Shown one piece after another: positions 37,300 to 45,535 of a stretch of DNA of 49,236 nucleotides. Numbering within the stretch: the first letter of the stretch is position 1; each line of letters begins with the position of its first letter. Source of the DNA: Meiothermus sp. Pnk-1. GTDB taxonomy: Bacteria > Deinococcota > Deinococci > Deinococcales > Thermaceae. The notes beneath the pieces are model-generated. The model was not told the DNA's origin. It searched no databases and saw only the letters and a program-made list of their open reading frames with translations. Made by a program: the position numbers and the translations under genes. The stretch spans positions 1-49,236 of the forward strand of contig NZ_QKOB01000015.1 of assembly GCF_003226535.1 (NCBI RefSeq). The letters run 5' to 3'.

Positions 37300-38036
37300 C
37301 TACCCACCAGCAACCTCTCGTACAGCCATAGGGGGAAGCCCTCCTCGAGGATGCGCTTGAGGACGCGCTCGAGGTCGAACTCCACGCGGAAGAACTGCAC
37401 GCTGCCGTCGTCGCTGTCCCACACGGCGTAGGCGGCGCCGGGCATGCGGTCGCGGGGCTGGCCCACCGAACCGGGGTTGACCAGGGCTCGAGCCTTGGGG
37501 GCTAAAAATAGCTCGCTGCCGTGGACCTGGCGCTGGTAGCGCACCCACTGCCCGTTAGGGCCTTCCAGCGCCAGAAAGGTGCCGGCCAGGTGGGTATGTC
37601 CGTGCAGGCTCCAGCGGGCTGGGGTGCAGCCGAAGTGCGCTCGAGCGGTGTCCAGGTCATCCACGTACTGCAAGGGGTCGCAAGCGCTCCCGTGCACCAG
37701 CAAGGCCCCGTCCACTTCCCGCGTCCAGGGGAGGCTACCCAAATAGGCCCGGTTCTCCAACGACAGGCGCTCGGACTGCCAACGCAGGATCTCGAAGATG
37801 GGCCCCTCCTGCTCCTCGGGGTCGATATCGTCAAGGTGCAATAGCCAGGCGTCGTGGTTGCCCATCACCCCGATGGCCTCCTCCGAGCGCAGCCAGGAGA
37901 GCACCCGGTCGGCGTCCGGGTAATAGCCCACCGCGTCGCCCAGGAAGATCACCCGGTCGTATTGGGGCGCGGTTTGCAGCACGGCCTCCAGGGCCGGCCA
38001 GTTACCGTGGATGTCGGCGAGGAGCAGATACCGCAC
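37296..38036 (-). CDS. Metallophosphoesterase (YfcE/MJ0936-like)
   Basis: The 246-residue calcineurin-like phosphoesterase has all metal-ligand motifs in order: LLADIHGN (residues 5-12), VIFLGDAVGYYPD, GVMGNHDAW, LLVHGSA, and SLHGHTHLAG. Members hydrolyse phosphodiesters or phosphomonoesters; the substrate here is unknown. The GTG start at 38036 is 6 nt after TATTCT (leaderless). It is divergent from pstS across 138 bp containing PHO-box-like repeats, so phosphate control of this operon is possible. It leads an operon with holB and ricT. Confidence 0.9.
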   Translation of the reverse strand: MRYLLLADIHGNWPALEAVLQTAPQYDRVIFLGDAVGYYPDADRVLSWLRSEEAIGVMGNHDAWLLHLDDIDPEEQEGPIFEILRWQSERLSLENRAYLGSLPWTREVDGALLVHGSACDPLQYVDDLDTARAHFGCTPARWSLHGHTHLAGTFLALEGPNGQWVRYQRQVHGSELFLAPKARALVNPGSVGQPRDRMPGAAYAVWDSDDGSVQFFRVEFDLERVLKRILEEGFPLWLYERLLVGR

Positions 38037-38099
38037 GTCAAGAGAATATCACCTGTCAAGCAGGTAAAACCCCACCGCTTGGCGGGGCAGGCGGCCTCT

Positions 38100-38117
38100 C
38101 TGACAATCTCCTGACAA
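38100..38117 (+). promoter_or_regulatory. PHO-box-like direct repeat upstream of pstS
   Basis: CTGACAA (38100-38106) and CTGACAA (38111-38117) are separated by 4 bp, an 11-bp period as in PhoB boxes (CTGTCAT repeats). A further half-site CTGTCAA lies at 38053-38059. The position before the phosphate-uptake operon makes a PhoB-type response regulator the likely ligand. Confidence 0.65.
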
Positions 38118-38142
38118 AGCACAGGCAGGCTGTGAAGCGTGC

Positions 38143-38159
38143 AGGTTGCGGTGCAACCT
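38143..38159 (+). promoter_or_regulatory. Hairpin in the pstS 5' untranslated region
   Basis: AGGTTGC (38143-38149) and GCAACCT (38153-38159) form a 7-bp stem with a 3-nt loop, ending 3 nt before the AAAGGAGA ribosome site. It may stabilise the abundant pstS mRNA or tune initiation. Confidence 0.45.
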
Positions 38160-38174
38160 CTCAAAGGAGAACGC

Positions 38175-39233
38175 ATGAACAAGCTACTGAGCAGCGCTAT
38201 TGCCGCTACTGCCCTCCTCGGAGTGGCCTCCGCCCAGGTCACCTTGAGCGGGGCCGGGGCGACCTTCCCAGCCCCGCTGTACACCGAGGCCTATATCCCC
38301 AACTTCACCAAAGCTACCGGGATCCGGGTGAACTACCAAGCGGTAGGCTCGGGCGCCGGGATTCGGCAGCTCACCGACAAGGTGGTCAACTTTGGGGCCT
38401 CCGATGCTCCGCTTTCCGACGCCCAGCTCAAGGAAATTCAGGAGAAAAACGGCAGCCCGGTGCTGCACATCCCCACCGCCCTGGGCCCGGTGGCCCTGAC
38501 TTTCAACCTTCCGGGTATTGAAGAGCTTCGCCTAGACGCGGCTACGGTGGCGGACATCTTCCTGGGCAAGATCATTCGCTGGAACGACCCCAGGATCGCC
38601 GCGCTCAACCCCGGCGTACAGCTTCCCCGTCAGCTGATCTCCGCCACCCACCGCTCGGACGGCTCGGGTACCACCTTTATCTTCACCAGCTACCTCTCGG
38701 CCATCTCCCCGGAGTGGAAGAGCAAGGTGGGGGCCGGGCAGTCGGTGAACTGGCCTGCGTTCAGTAGCCTAGGGGGGCGAGGCAACCCCGGGGTGGCCGC
38801 GATCGTGGCCCAGACCCCCGGCTCCATCGGCTACGTCGAGCTCAAGTACGCCCTCGAGAACAAGCTCCCGGTGGTTACGCTCAAGAACCAGGCGGGCAAC
38901 TGGATCAAGCCCAGCCTGGCCTCGGCGGTGGAAGCCACTTCGGGAATCGAGCTGCCGGACGACCTGCGCCTGCAAAACCAGGTGGTCAACACCAAAGACC
39001 CGCAAGGCTACCCCATCGTGGGCATGACCTGGCTCCTCGTCTACCAAAAGCAGGAGGTTACCGCCAAGAGCCTCGAGGAGGCCAAAGCGCTGGTGCGCTT
39101 CCTCAACTGGGTGCTCACCGAGGGGCAGAAGCTCAACGAGGGGGCTTCCTACGTGCGGCTTTCCCCGGAGGTAGTGAGGCGGGCCCAGGCGCTGGTAAAC
39201 ACCATGACCTACAACGGCCAGCCCCTCCGCTGA
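38175..39233 (+). CDS. pstS: Phosphate ABC transporter substrate-binding protein PstS
   Basis: PstS is the high-affinity phosphate-binding protein of the Pst importer. The 352-residue precursor has a Sec signal peptide (MNKLLSSAIAATALLGVASA, cleavage near residue 20). Then comes LSGAGATFPAPLYTEAY, with phosphate-binding residues in SGAGATFPAP, GSGAGIRQL and HRSDGSGTTFIF. Length is usual. No lipobox Cys is present, so it is soluble in the envelope. It is first in pstSCAB. Confidence 0.96.
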   Translation: MNKLLSSAIAATALLGVASAQVTLSGAGATFPAPLYTEAYIPNFTKATGIRVNYQAVGSGAGIRQLTDKVVNFGASDAPLSDAQLKEIQEKNGSPVLHIPTALGPVALTFNLPGIEELRLDAATVADIFLGKIIRWNDPRIAALNPGVQLPRQLISATHRSDGSGTTFIFTSYLSAISPEWKSKVGAGQSVNWPAFSSLGGRGNPGVAAIVAQTPGSIGYVELKYALENKLPVVTLKNQAGNWIKPSLASAVEATSGIELPDDLRLQNQVVNTKDPQGYPIVGMTWLLVYQKQEVTAKSLEEAKALVRFLNWVLTEGQKLNEGASYVRLSPEVVRRAQALVNTMTYNGQPLR

Positions 39234-39289
39234 GGAGCGCGTAAGATGGGGTGGGGCCGCCGGAGGCCTCACCCTTCGTTGGAGCAGAG

Positions 39290-40249
39290 ATGACCGCTCA
39301 ACCTCCGACCAGAACCTCCCCCCTCTACCGAGCCCTGGGGGATCGCCTATTTGCTGGTGTTGTGTTGGTTTTGTGCCTGCTGATCATTGGAATCGTGGTC
39401 TTGATCGGCTGGCAGTTGGCCGCCAACGGGAGCCGGGCCTTCGCCGCGTTCGGCCTGCTGGGGTTCCTAGGGGGAACCACCTGGGACCCGGTGGCTCACG
39501 TCTTCGGGGCTTGGCCCTTCATCCTGGGCACCCTCATCACCAGCCTAGCGGCCTTAGCCCTAGCTTTCTTTCCGGCGCTGGCGGTGGCGATATTCGCGGT
39601 GGAGTACGCCCCCCGCTGGCTGGGGAGCGCCTTGCAGTACGCGCTCGAGCTCCTGGCCTCGCTCCCCAGCGTCATCTATGGCCTATGGGGCCTGCTGGTG
39701 CTGGCCCCGGTACTCCGGCAGATAGAGCAAGCCGTGGTGGGCTGGGCGGTGGAGCATGAGGCGGACTGGCTGGCGCAGATCCTGGGAGCCCCCATCGGCA
39801 TCGGGATGGCCAACGCGGTGATCGTGCTGGCGGTGATGGTCATTCCCTACGCGGCCAGCCTGGCCAAAGACTCCATCGCGCTGGTGCCCAACACCCAGCG
39901 GGAAGCCGCTTATGGGCTGGGGGCCACCAAGTGGGAAGTGATTCGCATGGCGGTGTTGCCGTACGCCCGGGGTGGGATTCTGGCGGGGGTGATCCTAGGC
40001 TTTACTCGGGCTCTGGGGGAGACCATGGCGGTGGTGATGGTGATCGGCAACAACAAAAATCTGCCCTTTACCGTTTTCGGGAGCGCCACCACCATCCCCT
40101 CGGCCATCGTCAACGAGTTTGGCGAGGCACAAGGCCTGCAGCTCTCGAGCCTCCTGGCGCTGGGCCTCATCCTCTTTGTCCTCAGTGGAGCTATGAACTT
40201 GCTGGCCGCTTGGATCGTCAAGCGCATGAGCGTGGAGGGCCGCCTATGA
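39290..40249 (+). CDS. pstC: Phosphate ABC transporter permease PstC
   Basis: This is an inner-membrane subunit of the Pst importer with 319 residues and about six membrane segments. The binding-protein-dependent permease loop REAAYGLGATKWEVIRMAVLPYARGGILAGVILGFTRALGETMAV (about residues 205-250) contains the EAA motif that docks to PstB. LLASLPSVIYGLWGLLVLAP is typical of PstC. The ATG at 39290 has GGAG nearby. Its stop overlaps the pstA start (ATGA). Confidence 0.95.
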   Translation: MTAQPPTRTSPLYRALGDRLFAGVVLVLCLLIIGIVVLIGWQLAANGSRAFAAFGLLGFLGGTTWDPVAHVFGAWPFILGTLITSLAALALAFFPALAVAIFAVEYAPRWLGSALQYALELLASLPSVIYGLWGLLVLAPVLRQIEQAVVGWAVEHEADWLAQILGAPIGIGMANAVIVLAVMVIPYAASLAKDSIALVPNTQREAAYGLGATKWEVIRMAVLPYARGGILAGVILGFTRALGETMAVVMVIGNNKNLPFTVFGSATTIPSAIVNEFGEAQGLQLSSLLALGLILFVLSGAMNLLAAWIVKRMSVEGRL

Positions 40250-41118
40250 GCGCTTGGGCACAATCTCGCCACGTACCGGCGGACGGGAATCTACGCCGCA
40301 GGCGGTTGTGGAACCAGGCCATGCTGGCCCTGCTGGTCCTAGGGTCCCTGATTGTAGTCGCGCCTTTGGTGCTAGTGCTGGGAGCGGTTTTGCTCAAGGG
40401 GATAGCGGCGATCAATTTGGCTTTTTTCCTCGAGCCCTTCCGCCCGGTGGATCAGGGAGGGGGAGGGCTGGCCCATGCTATCGTGGGCACCCTGCTGATG
40501 AACTTGTTGGCCCTCTTGATCGGCGGGATCCTGGGGCTGGCCGGGGGCATTTTGCTCTCGGAGTACCCCGACCACCCCGTCAACCCCACCTTGCGGATCA
40601 TCTCCGACCTGCTCAACGGCCTCCCGGCCTTGCTCAAAGGTCTGGTCATCTACACGTTGGTCGTGATCCCCAGCGGGCACTTCTCCGGCTACGCCGGGGC
40701 TTTGGCGCTGGCTTTGATCATGGTGCCCATCGTGCTGCGCGCTACCGAGGGGGTCTTGAAGCTGGTGCCCTGGAGCGTACGCGAAGCGGGGCTGGCCCTG
40801 GGTCTGCCGCGTTGGCGGGTGATTCTATCGCTGGTGTTGCCCGCCGCCACCTCGGGGGTCATCACCGGGCTCATGCTGGGCTTTGCTCGCGCGGCCGGGG
40901 AGGCCGCCCCGCTATACTTTACCGCCGGAGGCAGCCAGCTTCTCACTCTCAACCTGGGGCAACAGGTCGAGAGCCTGGCCCTTTCCATCTACAAGTACGC
41001 CAACGAACCCTCCCCCTTGCGCCAGGAGCAAGCGTGGGCGGCCTCGCTGGTGCTTACGGTGCTGGTGTTGGGGGCGAGCCTGCTGGCCCGCTGGGCTACC
41101 CGCCGTTGGACGAACTAG
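40246..41118 (+). CDS. pstA: Phosphate ABC transporter permease PstA
   Basis: This is the second membrane subunit (290 residues, six membrane segments). Family marks are HAIVGTLLMNLLALLIGGILGLAGGILLSEY, LNGLPALLKGLVIY, and the EAA loop REAGLALGLPRWRVILSLVLPAATSGVITGLMLGFARAAGEAAPL. The start overlaps the end of pstC by 4 nt, and pstB follows after about 15 nt. Confidence 0.95.
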   Translation: MSAWAQSRHVPADGNLRRRRLWNQAMLALLVLGSLIVVAPLVLVLGAVLLKGIAAINLAFFLEPFRPVDQGGGGLAHAIVGTLLMNLLALLIGGILGLAGGILLSEYPDHPVNPTLRIISDLLNGLPALLKGLVIYTLVVIPSGHFSGYAGALALALIMVPIVLRATEGVLKLVPWSVREAGLALGLPRWRVILSLVLPAATSGVITGLMLGFARAAGEAAPLYFTAGGSQLLTLNLGQQVESLALSIYKYANEPSPLRQEQAWAASLVLTVLVLGASLLARWATRRWTN

Positions 41119-41133
41119 CGCGTGGAGGCGAAC

Positions 41134-41961
41134 GTGGACGAATTGAAGCTGAACGAATTGCGGCAGGGGGAGCCGGGGGTCCTCTCTCAGGGGGCAGGCT
41201 TGCTGAAACCTCGCATGGAGACCCGGGGCCTCAGCGTCTATTACGGCAAAAAACTGGGGGTAGGTAACGTCACCCTGCCCATTTATGCCAACAAGGTCAC
41301 CGCTTTGATCGGCCCCTCGGGCTGCGGCAAGACCACCTTTTTGCGCGCCTTGAACCGGATGCACGACCTCACCCCGGTGGCTCGGGTGGAGGGGGAAGCC
41401 CTTCTCGACGGCAAGAACATCTACGCTTCGGGGGTGGACCCGGTAGAGGTGCGGCGCAAGATCGGGATGGTCTTCCAAAAACCCAACCCTTTCCCCACCC
41501 TTACCATCTACGACAACGTGGTCGCCGGGCTGCGGCTGCTGGGGGTGAGGCGCAAGGAGGTGCTGGACGAGGCAGTAGAGCGTTCTTTGAGCCAGGCTGC
41601 CTTGTGGGACGAGGTCAAGGACCGACTGCGGGCGCCGGGGATGAGCCTCTCGGGAGGGCAGCAGCAGCGGCTGTGCATCGCCCGGGCACTGGCGGTAGAG
41701 CCCGAGGTGCTGTTGATGGACGAGCCGACCAGTGCCCTCGACCCCATCTCCACCCAGGCCATCGAAGACCTTATGGCCGACCTGAAAAACCATGTCACCA
41801 TCGCCATCGTCACCCACAACATGCAACAGGCCGCCCGGGTCTCCGATTTTACCGCGTACTTCCTGCTGGGCGAACTCATCGAGTTCGGCCCCACCAATCA
41901 GCTCTTCACTAACCCCAAGGATCCCCGCACCGAGGCCTACATCACCGGACGCTTCGGGTAA
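41134..41961 (+). CDS. pstB: Phosphate ABC transporter ATP-binding protein PstB
   Basis: PstB is the ATPase of the Pst importer, about 275 residues. It has Walker [13 protein letters not shown]-loop [13 protein letters not shown], signature [18 protein letters not shown], Walker [14 protein letters not shown], and the switch His in IVTHNMQQA. The GTG at 41134 has GGAGG 5 nt upstream; a GTG at 41122 would add four residues and lacks a site. No phoU follows, unlike in many bacteria. Confidence 0.95.
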   Translation: MDELKLNELRQGEPGVLSQGAGLLKPRMETRGLSVYYGKKLGVGNVTLPIYANKVTALIGPSGCGKTTFLRALNRMHDLTPVARVEGEALLDGKNIYASGVDPVEVRRKIGMVFQKPNPFPTLTIYDNVVAGLRLLGVRRKEVLDEAVERSLSQAALWDEVKDRLRAPGMSLSGGQQQRLCIARALAVEPEVLLMDEPTSALDPISTQAIEDLMADLKNHVTIAIVTHNMQQAARVSDFTAYFLLGELIEFGPTNQLFTNPKDPRTEAYITGRFG

Positions 41962-42008
41962 GCCCGAGGCGGGCGGCCTGGATCGGGCCGTTGCGGGATA
42001 ATGTAGCC

Positions 42009-42533
42009 GTGCGGGTAGGAGTGTTGCTCACCCCCAGCTTCCTCGAGGCCGAAGCGGCGTTGGCGCTCGAGGTCTGTCGTTTGCTGGGCCTGGAGGCTTT
42101 CACCTTCGCCAAGGCCCGAAGCTCCTTGGAGGGCCAGGCCGGTGCGGTCTGGACGCCCAGGTTCGCCCTCTCCGGCCGACCCCAAATGGAGGTGTTGGTG
42201 GTTCCCGGTGGGGCCAGCATGCGCCGCATGGGCCGCGACCCGGTGCTGCAGGGCTGGCTCGAGGAGGCCTGGCCGCACCTGCAAGCGGTATTTCTGGGGG
42301 CCAACGCCAGCCTTTTCCTGGCCGAAGCGGGTTATCTGGGGGGGACGGTGACCGCCCAGGCCCTGGCCCGCGAAGCCCTGGCGGAAAGGGGTTTTCGGGT
42401 GGTGGAGGCTCCCTTGGTCTGGCACGGCAAGGTGTGCAGCACCCGGGGCTACTTGGATCTGGCCCGGGCGCTGCTGGACTGGCAATTGGCCCCGCCGGGG
42501 CTCCGGCAGCACCTGGGGTTGCACGAGCGGTAG
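42009..42533 (+). CDS. DJ-1/PfpI-like protein without the nucleophile cysteine
   Basis: The 174-residue protein has a DJ-1/PfpI-like layout: VGVLLTPSFLEAEAALALEVCRLLG, then MEVLVVPGGASMRRMGRDPVLQGWLEEA, then the elbow region AVFLGANASLFLAEAGYLGGTVTA. In active members the elbow carries Cys; here GANAS has none, so protease, glyoxalase or deglycase chemistry is doubtful. GTG at 42009 follows GATAAT by 6 nt (leaderless). It lies 47 nt after pstB. Family assignment is by pattern only. Confidence 0.7.
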   Translation: MRVGVLLTPSFLEAEAALALEVCRLLGLEAFTFAKARSSLEGQAGAVWTPRFALSGRPQMEVLVVPGGASMRRMGRDPVLQGWLEEAWPHLQAVFLGANASLFLAEAGYLGGTVTAQALAREALAERGFRVVEAPLVWHGKVCSTRGYLDLARALLDWQLAPPGLRQHLGLHER

Positions 42534-42551
42534 GCGGAGTATATTGGTCAT

Positions 42552-43094
42552 GTGCTCAAAGGCGAGAAAGTGATGTTGCGGGCGATACGCCCCGAGGACC
42601 TAGAGCGGCTGTGGGAGTTCAACAACGACCTCGAGGTGGAACTCTTCGGGGGTGGCGGTCCACCCTACCCTCAGTCCTTGGCCCGCCTAAAGGCCGATTT
42701 CGAGCGGGAATGGGCCAAGGGGGGGCGGGACGGTACCAACTTTGGCATCGAAGTAGACGGCAAGTTCATCGGTCACTGCGCTCTTTTTGAGTTTGACCAC
42801 GTGAGCCGCACCTGCAAGCTGGGCATCAGCATCGGGGACAAGGGCTACTGGGACAAGGGATACGGGCGCGACGCGGTGCGGGTGTTGGTAGACTATGCCT
42901 TCCGCCTCTTGAACCAGCGCAAGGTCTGGCTCAGCGTCAACGGCAACAACGAACGGGCCATCCGGGCTTACCGGGGGTGCGGTTTTCAGGAGGAGGGCCG
43001 GCTGCGCCGCCAGGTCTGGACCAACGGCCAGTACGTAGACTTGGTGCAGATGGGGATTCTGCGCGAGGAGTGGGAACGCTTGAGGACGGGCTAG
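42552..43094 (+). CDS. GNAT-family N-acetyltransferase (RimJ/RimL-like)
   Basis: The 180-residue protein has the Acetyltransf_3 layout: VMLRAIRPEDLERLWEFNND at the N-terminus, central strand NFGIEVDGKFIGHCALFEFD, the acetyl-CoA loop DKGYGRDAVRVLVDYAFRLL (Q/R-x-x-G-x-G/A type), and NERAIRAYRGCGFQEEGRLRRQVWTNGQYVD. Ribosomal proteins, polyamines or small amines may be substrates. GTG at 42552 follows TATATT (42540-42545) by 6 nt (leaderless). Confidence 0.92.
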   Translation: MLKGEKVMLRAIRPEDLERLWEFNNDLEVELFGGGGPPYPQSLARLKADFEREWAKGGRDGTNFGIEVDGKFIGHCALFEFDHVSRTCKLGISIGDKGYWDKGYGRDAVRVLVDYAFRLLNQRKVWLSVNGNNERAIRAYRGCGFQEEGRLRRQVWTNGQYVDLVQMGILREEWERLRTG

Positions 43095-43147
43095 AGGCGT
43101 TGGGTGGGTAAGACCGGGGCCTTCCTGCGGTACAATGGCCGCTTGGT

Positions 43148-44260
43148 ATGTTAGGAGTCGGCATCGTCGGTCTTCCCAACGTGGGCAAATCCACGTTATT
43201 CAACGCCATCACCAAGGCTGGAGCCTTGGCGGCCAACTACCCCTTCGCCACCATCGACAAAAACGTAGGGGTGGTCTCCCTTTCCGACCCCCGGCTCGAG
43301 GCCCTGCAACAGCTCTTCATCAAAGGGGAGCGGGTGCCTCCCATCGTTCCCACCCACGTCGAGTTCGTGGACATTGCGGGGTTAGTAAAGGGGGCGCACA
43401 AGGGGGAGGGGTTGGGAAACCAGTTCCTGGCCAACATTCGTGAGGTGGCGGCCATTGCCCATGTGGTGCGCTGTTTTGCCGACCCCAACGTGGTGCACGT
43501 GGCCGGGCAGGTCAACCCCCTAGACGACCTCGAGACCATCAACACCGAGCTGGCGCTGGCCGACCTTTCCACGCTGGAGAAGCGCCTGGACAAGCTGCGC
43601 AAGACCGCCCGGGTGGACAAGGACGACAAGGCGCTGCTCGAGGTCCTCGAGCCCCTTCTGGCCCACCTCTCCGCAGGGAAACCGGCCCGGACCTTCCAGG
43701 CCGCCGACCCTGAGCTTTTGCAAAAAGCTGCCCGGGAGATGAGCCTCCTCACCTACAAGCCGGTCATCTACGTGGCCAACGTGGCCGAGGAAGACCTCCC
43801 GGACGGTGCCCGTAACCCCTACGTGGCCCAGGTCAAGGAGTATGCCGCCCAAGAGAGCGCAGACGTAGTGGTGGTCTCGGCCAAGATCGAGGCCGAACTG
43901 GCCGAACTCTCCGAGGAGGAAGCCGCCGAGTACCTCAAAGCCTTGGGGCTCGAGGAGTCCGGCCTGAACCGCCTGGTGCGGGTGGCCTACCGCACCCTGG
44001 GGCTCATCACGTTTTTTACCGCCGGAGAAAAAGAGGTTCGCGCCTGGACGATTCGCCAAGGCACCAAAGCGCCGCAGGCAGCCGGGGAGATCCACTCGGA
44101 CCTCGAGCGGGGTTTTATCCGGGCCGAGGTCATCGACTGGCGCCGGCTTGTCGAGGCCGGGGGCTGGACCCAGGCCAAGGAACGGGGCTGGGTGCGCAGC
44201 GAAGGCAAAGAGTACGTGGTCCAAGACGGCGATGTGATGCTGATTTTGTTCAACGTTTGA
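43148..44260 (+). CDS. ychF: Redox-responsive ATPase/GTPase YchF
   Basis: YchF is an Obg-like P-loop protein that prefers ATP, binds ribosomes and is linked to oxidative stress. The 370-residue protein has G1 GLPNVGKSTLFNAIT (residues 8-22), G3 DIAGLVKGAHKGEGLGNQFLANIREV, a G4 region KPVIYVANVAEEDL, and the C-terminal TGS domain with FFTAGEKEVRAWTIRQGTKAPQAAGEIHSDLERGFIRAEV. All are highly conserved. TACAAT (43131-43136) lies 11 nt before the ATG. Confidence 0.97.
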   Translation: MLGVGIVGLPNVGKSTLFNAITKAGALAANYPFATIDKNVGVVSLSDPRLEALQQLFIKGERVPPIVPTHVEFVDIAGLVKGAHKGEGLGNQFLANIREVAAIAHVVRCFADPNVVHVAGQVNPLDDLETINTELALADLSTLEKRLDKLRKTARVDKDDKALLEVLEPLLAHLSAGKPARTFQAADPELLQKAAREMSLLTYKPVIYVANVAEEDLPDGARNPYVAQVKEYAAQESADVVVVSAKIEAELAELSEEEAAEYLKALGLEESGLNRLVRVAYRTLGLITFFTAGEKEVRAWTIRQGTKAPQAAGEIHSDLERGFIRAEVIDWRRLVEAGGWTQAKERGWVRSEGKEYVVQDGDVMLILFNV

Positions 44261-44285
44261 GCCCGCGACGGGTCGAACGTACACT
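44257..44285 (+). promoter_or_regulatory. Promoter of the ModE-like gene
   Basis: TTGAGC (44257-44262), a 17-bp spacer and TACACT (44280-44285) lie 6 nt before the ATG at 44292. The -35 box overlaps the ychF stop codon. Confidence 0.75.
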
Positions 44286-44291
44286 AAAGCC

Positions 44292-44648
44292 ATGCGCCCC
44301 AAGGCCAAAATCTGGCTCGAGCGCGAGGACGGCTCCTATCTGATGGGGCCGGGGGCCATACATCTGCTGCGGGCGGTAGCCGAAGCGGGGAGTCTCAAAG
44401 GCGGCGCCAAGCGGATCGGGATGAGCTACCGCAAGGCCTGGGCGCAGCTCAAAGAGGCCGAGGCAACGCTGGGGTTTCCCCTCTTGCAACGGCACTCGGG
44501 CGGGGAGGGGGGTGGCGGCAGCACCCTCACCCCGGCGGCGTTGGACTTTCTCGAGCGCTACGAGCGGTTCTGCCAGGGCGCCCTACGCGACCTCGAGGCC
44601 CGCTTCCAAGACTCCTTCGCCGACTGGGGCCGTACCCTTAGCCGTTGA
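44292..44648 (+). CDS. ModE-type winged-helix regulator (single domain)
   Basis: The 118-residue protein is a LysR-like winged helix of the ModE N-terminal kind: GPGAIHLLRAVAEAGSLKGGAKRIGMSYRKAWAQLKEAEATLGFPLLQRHSGGEGGGGSTLTPAALDFLERYERF. The Gly-rich wing is typical. It lacks the molybdate-binding C-terminal domains, so it would sense nothing by itself, or works with another partner. No molybdate transporter gene is in the window. Its leaderless promoter is strong. Confidence 0.88.
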   Translation: MRPKAKIWLEREDGSYLMGPGAIHLLRAVAEAGSLKGGAKRIGMSYRKAWAQLKEAEATLGFPLLQRHSGGEGGGGSTLTPAALDFLERYERFCQGALRDLEARFQDSFADWGRTLSR

Positions 44649-44654
44649 ATGGGC

Positions 44655-45491
44655 CTAGGCGTAGGGGAAAGCCACGTCGCAGGCCGGGTCGTCGGGGCCC
44701 AGGGCATCCCAGCGGGCAAAGTAGACCTCCCGGGCCGGACCGCTCATCGGCTTGCCCTGGTCTTTTAGCCATCTCGCCACCGCGTCGTAAGCCTCCAGGA
44801 TGGCGGGGAAGTTGACCTGGGCCTTGTTGATGCGGGTAAAGGCTTCATGATGGGCGGGCTCGAGCCGCACCCGGATTCGCCCCGTGGGCTCCAGGCGGCC
44901 CGCGAAGGGCACGCAGATCTCCACCGGACCGTCGGAGTCTTCGTTGACCTGGCCATGGTAGATGACCAGCGGAGCGCCGCGCACCTCGAGGCCGGAGGCG
45001 GTGATGTGGCCGTAGAGTTCGCTGAACGCCTCCTCGATGAAACGGCTGAGGTCTTTGATATTCACCTTCCTCTGGATCGTCGCAACGTTCTGTGGGGGCA
45101 CTTCTCGGGTTTGTATCTGCGGCATGCTTCCTCCTTCACCGCCGAGGTAGCCCTCGAGGTAGCGAACGAGCGCCCGCTTGGTTTTCAGGTCTGCTTCGAC
45201 CTCTTCCCAGTACTGCCTCACCGCGCGCCTGGCCTCCACCCCTTCCAGCTCGAGCACCGCGGCGATGCGTTCGAGCGGCATCGCGAGCTGCCTCAGTAGG
45301 CCGATCAGCCGAGCCCGCTCGAGCTGGTCTTCGCGGTAGTAGCGGTAGCCCGAAGGCGCGTCCACGTAGGCGGGCGGGAGCAACCCCAGCGCGTCGTACA
45401 GCCGCAGCGCCTTGAGGGAGAGCCGCGAGCGCCGGGAGAACTCTCCAATGCTCAGGTAGGGGGTGGAGGGTTTGCTGCGGGGCTCGCTCAC
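44655..45491 (-). CDS. MerR-family regulator with GyrI-like effector domain (BmrR-like)
   Basis: The 278-residue protein has the MerR winged helix (about residues 11-80): YLSIGEFSRRSRLSLKALRLYDALGLLPPAYVDAPSGYRYYREDQLERARLI. A dimerisation helix (85-115) and a C-terminal GyrI/AraC-effector domain (about 125-278) follow. This is the plan of BmrR-type multidrug-sensing activators. GTG at 45491 lies 6 nt after TACCCT (leaderless). Its own promoter has the 19-bp spacing typical of MerR targets, so autoregulation is likely. No efflux pump gene is adjacent. Confidence 0.92.
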   Translation of the reverse strand: MSEPRSKPSTPYLSIGEFSRRSRLSLKALRLYDALGLLPPAYVDAPSGYRYYREDQLERARLIGLLRQLAMPLERIAAVLELEGVEARRAVRQYWEEVEADLKTKRALVRYLEGYLGGEGGSMPQIQTREVPPQNVATIQRKVNIKDLSRFIEEAFSELYGHITASGLEVRGAPLVIYHGQVNEDSDGPVEICVPFAGRLEPTGRIRVRLEPAHHEAFTRINKAQVNFPAILEAYDAVARWLKDQGKPMSGPAREVYFARWDALGPDDPACDVAFPYA

Positions 45492-45497
45492 GGGCTC

Positions 45498-45528
45498 AGG
45501 GTAGGGCCTGCCCTTGGGGAAAGGTCAA
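45498..45528 (-). promoter_or_regulatory. MerR-type promoter (19-bp spacer)
   Basis: On the minus strand TTGACC (45523-45528) and TACCCT (45498-45503) are 19 bp apart. MerR activators untwist such over-long spacers. A CCTT-N5-AAGG half-symmetry lies in the spacer. Confidence 0.68.
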
Positions 45529-45535
45529 GCTGCGT

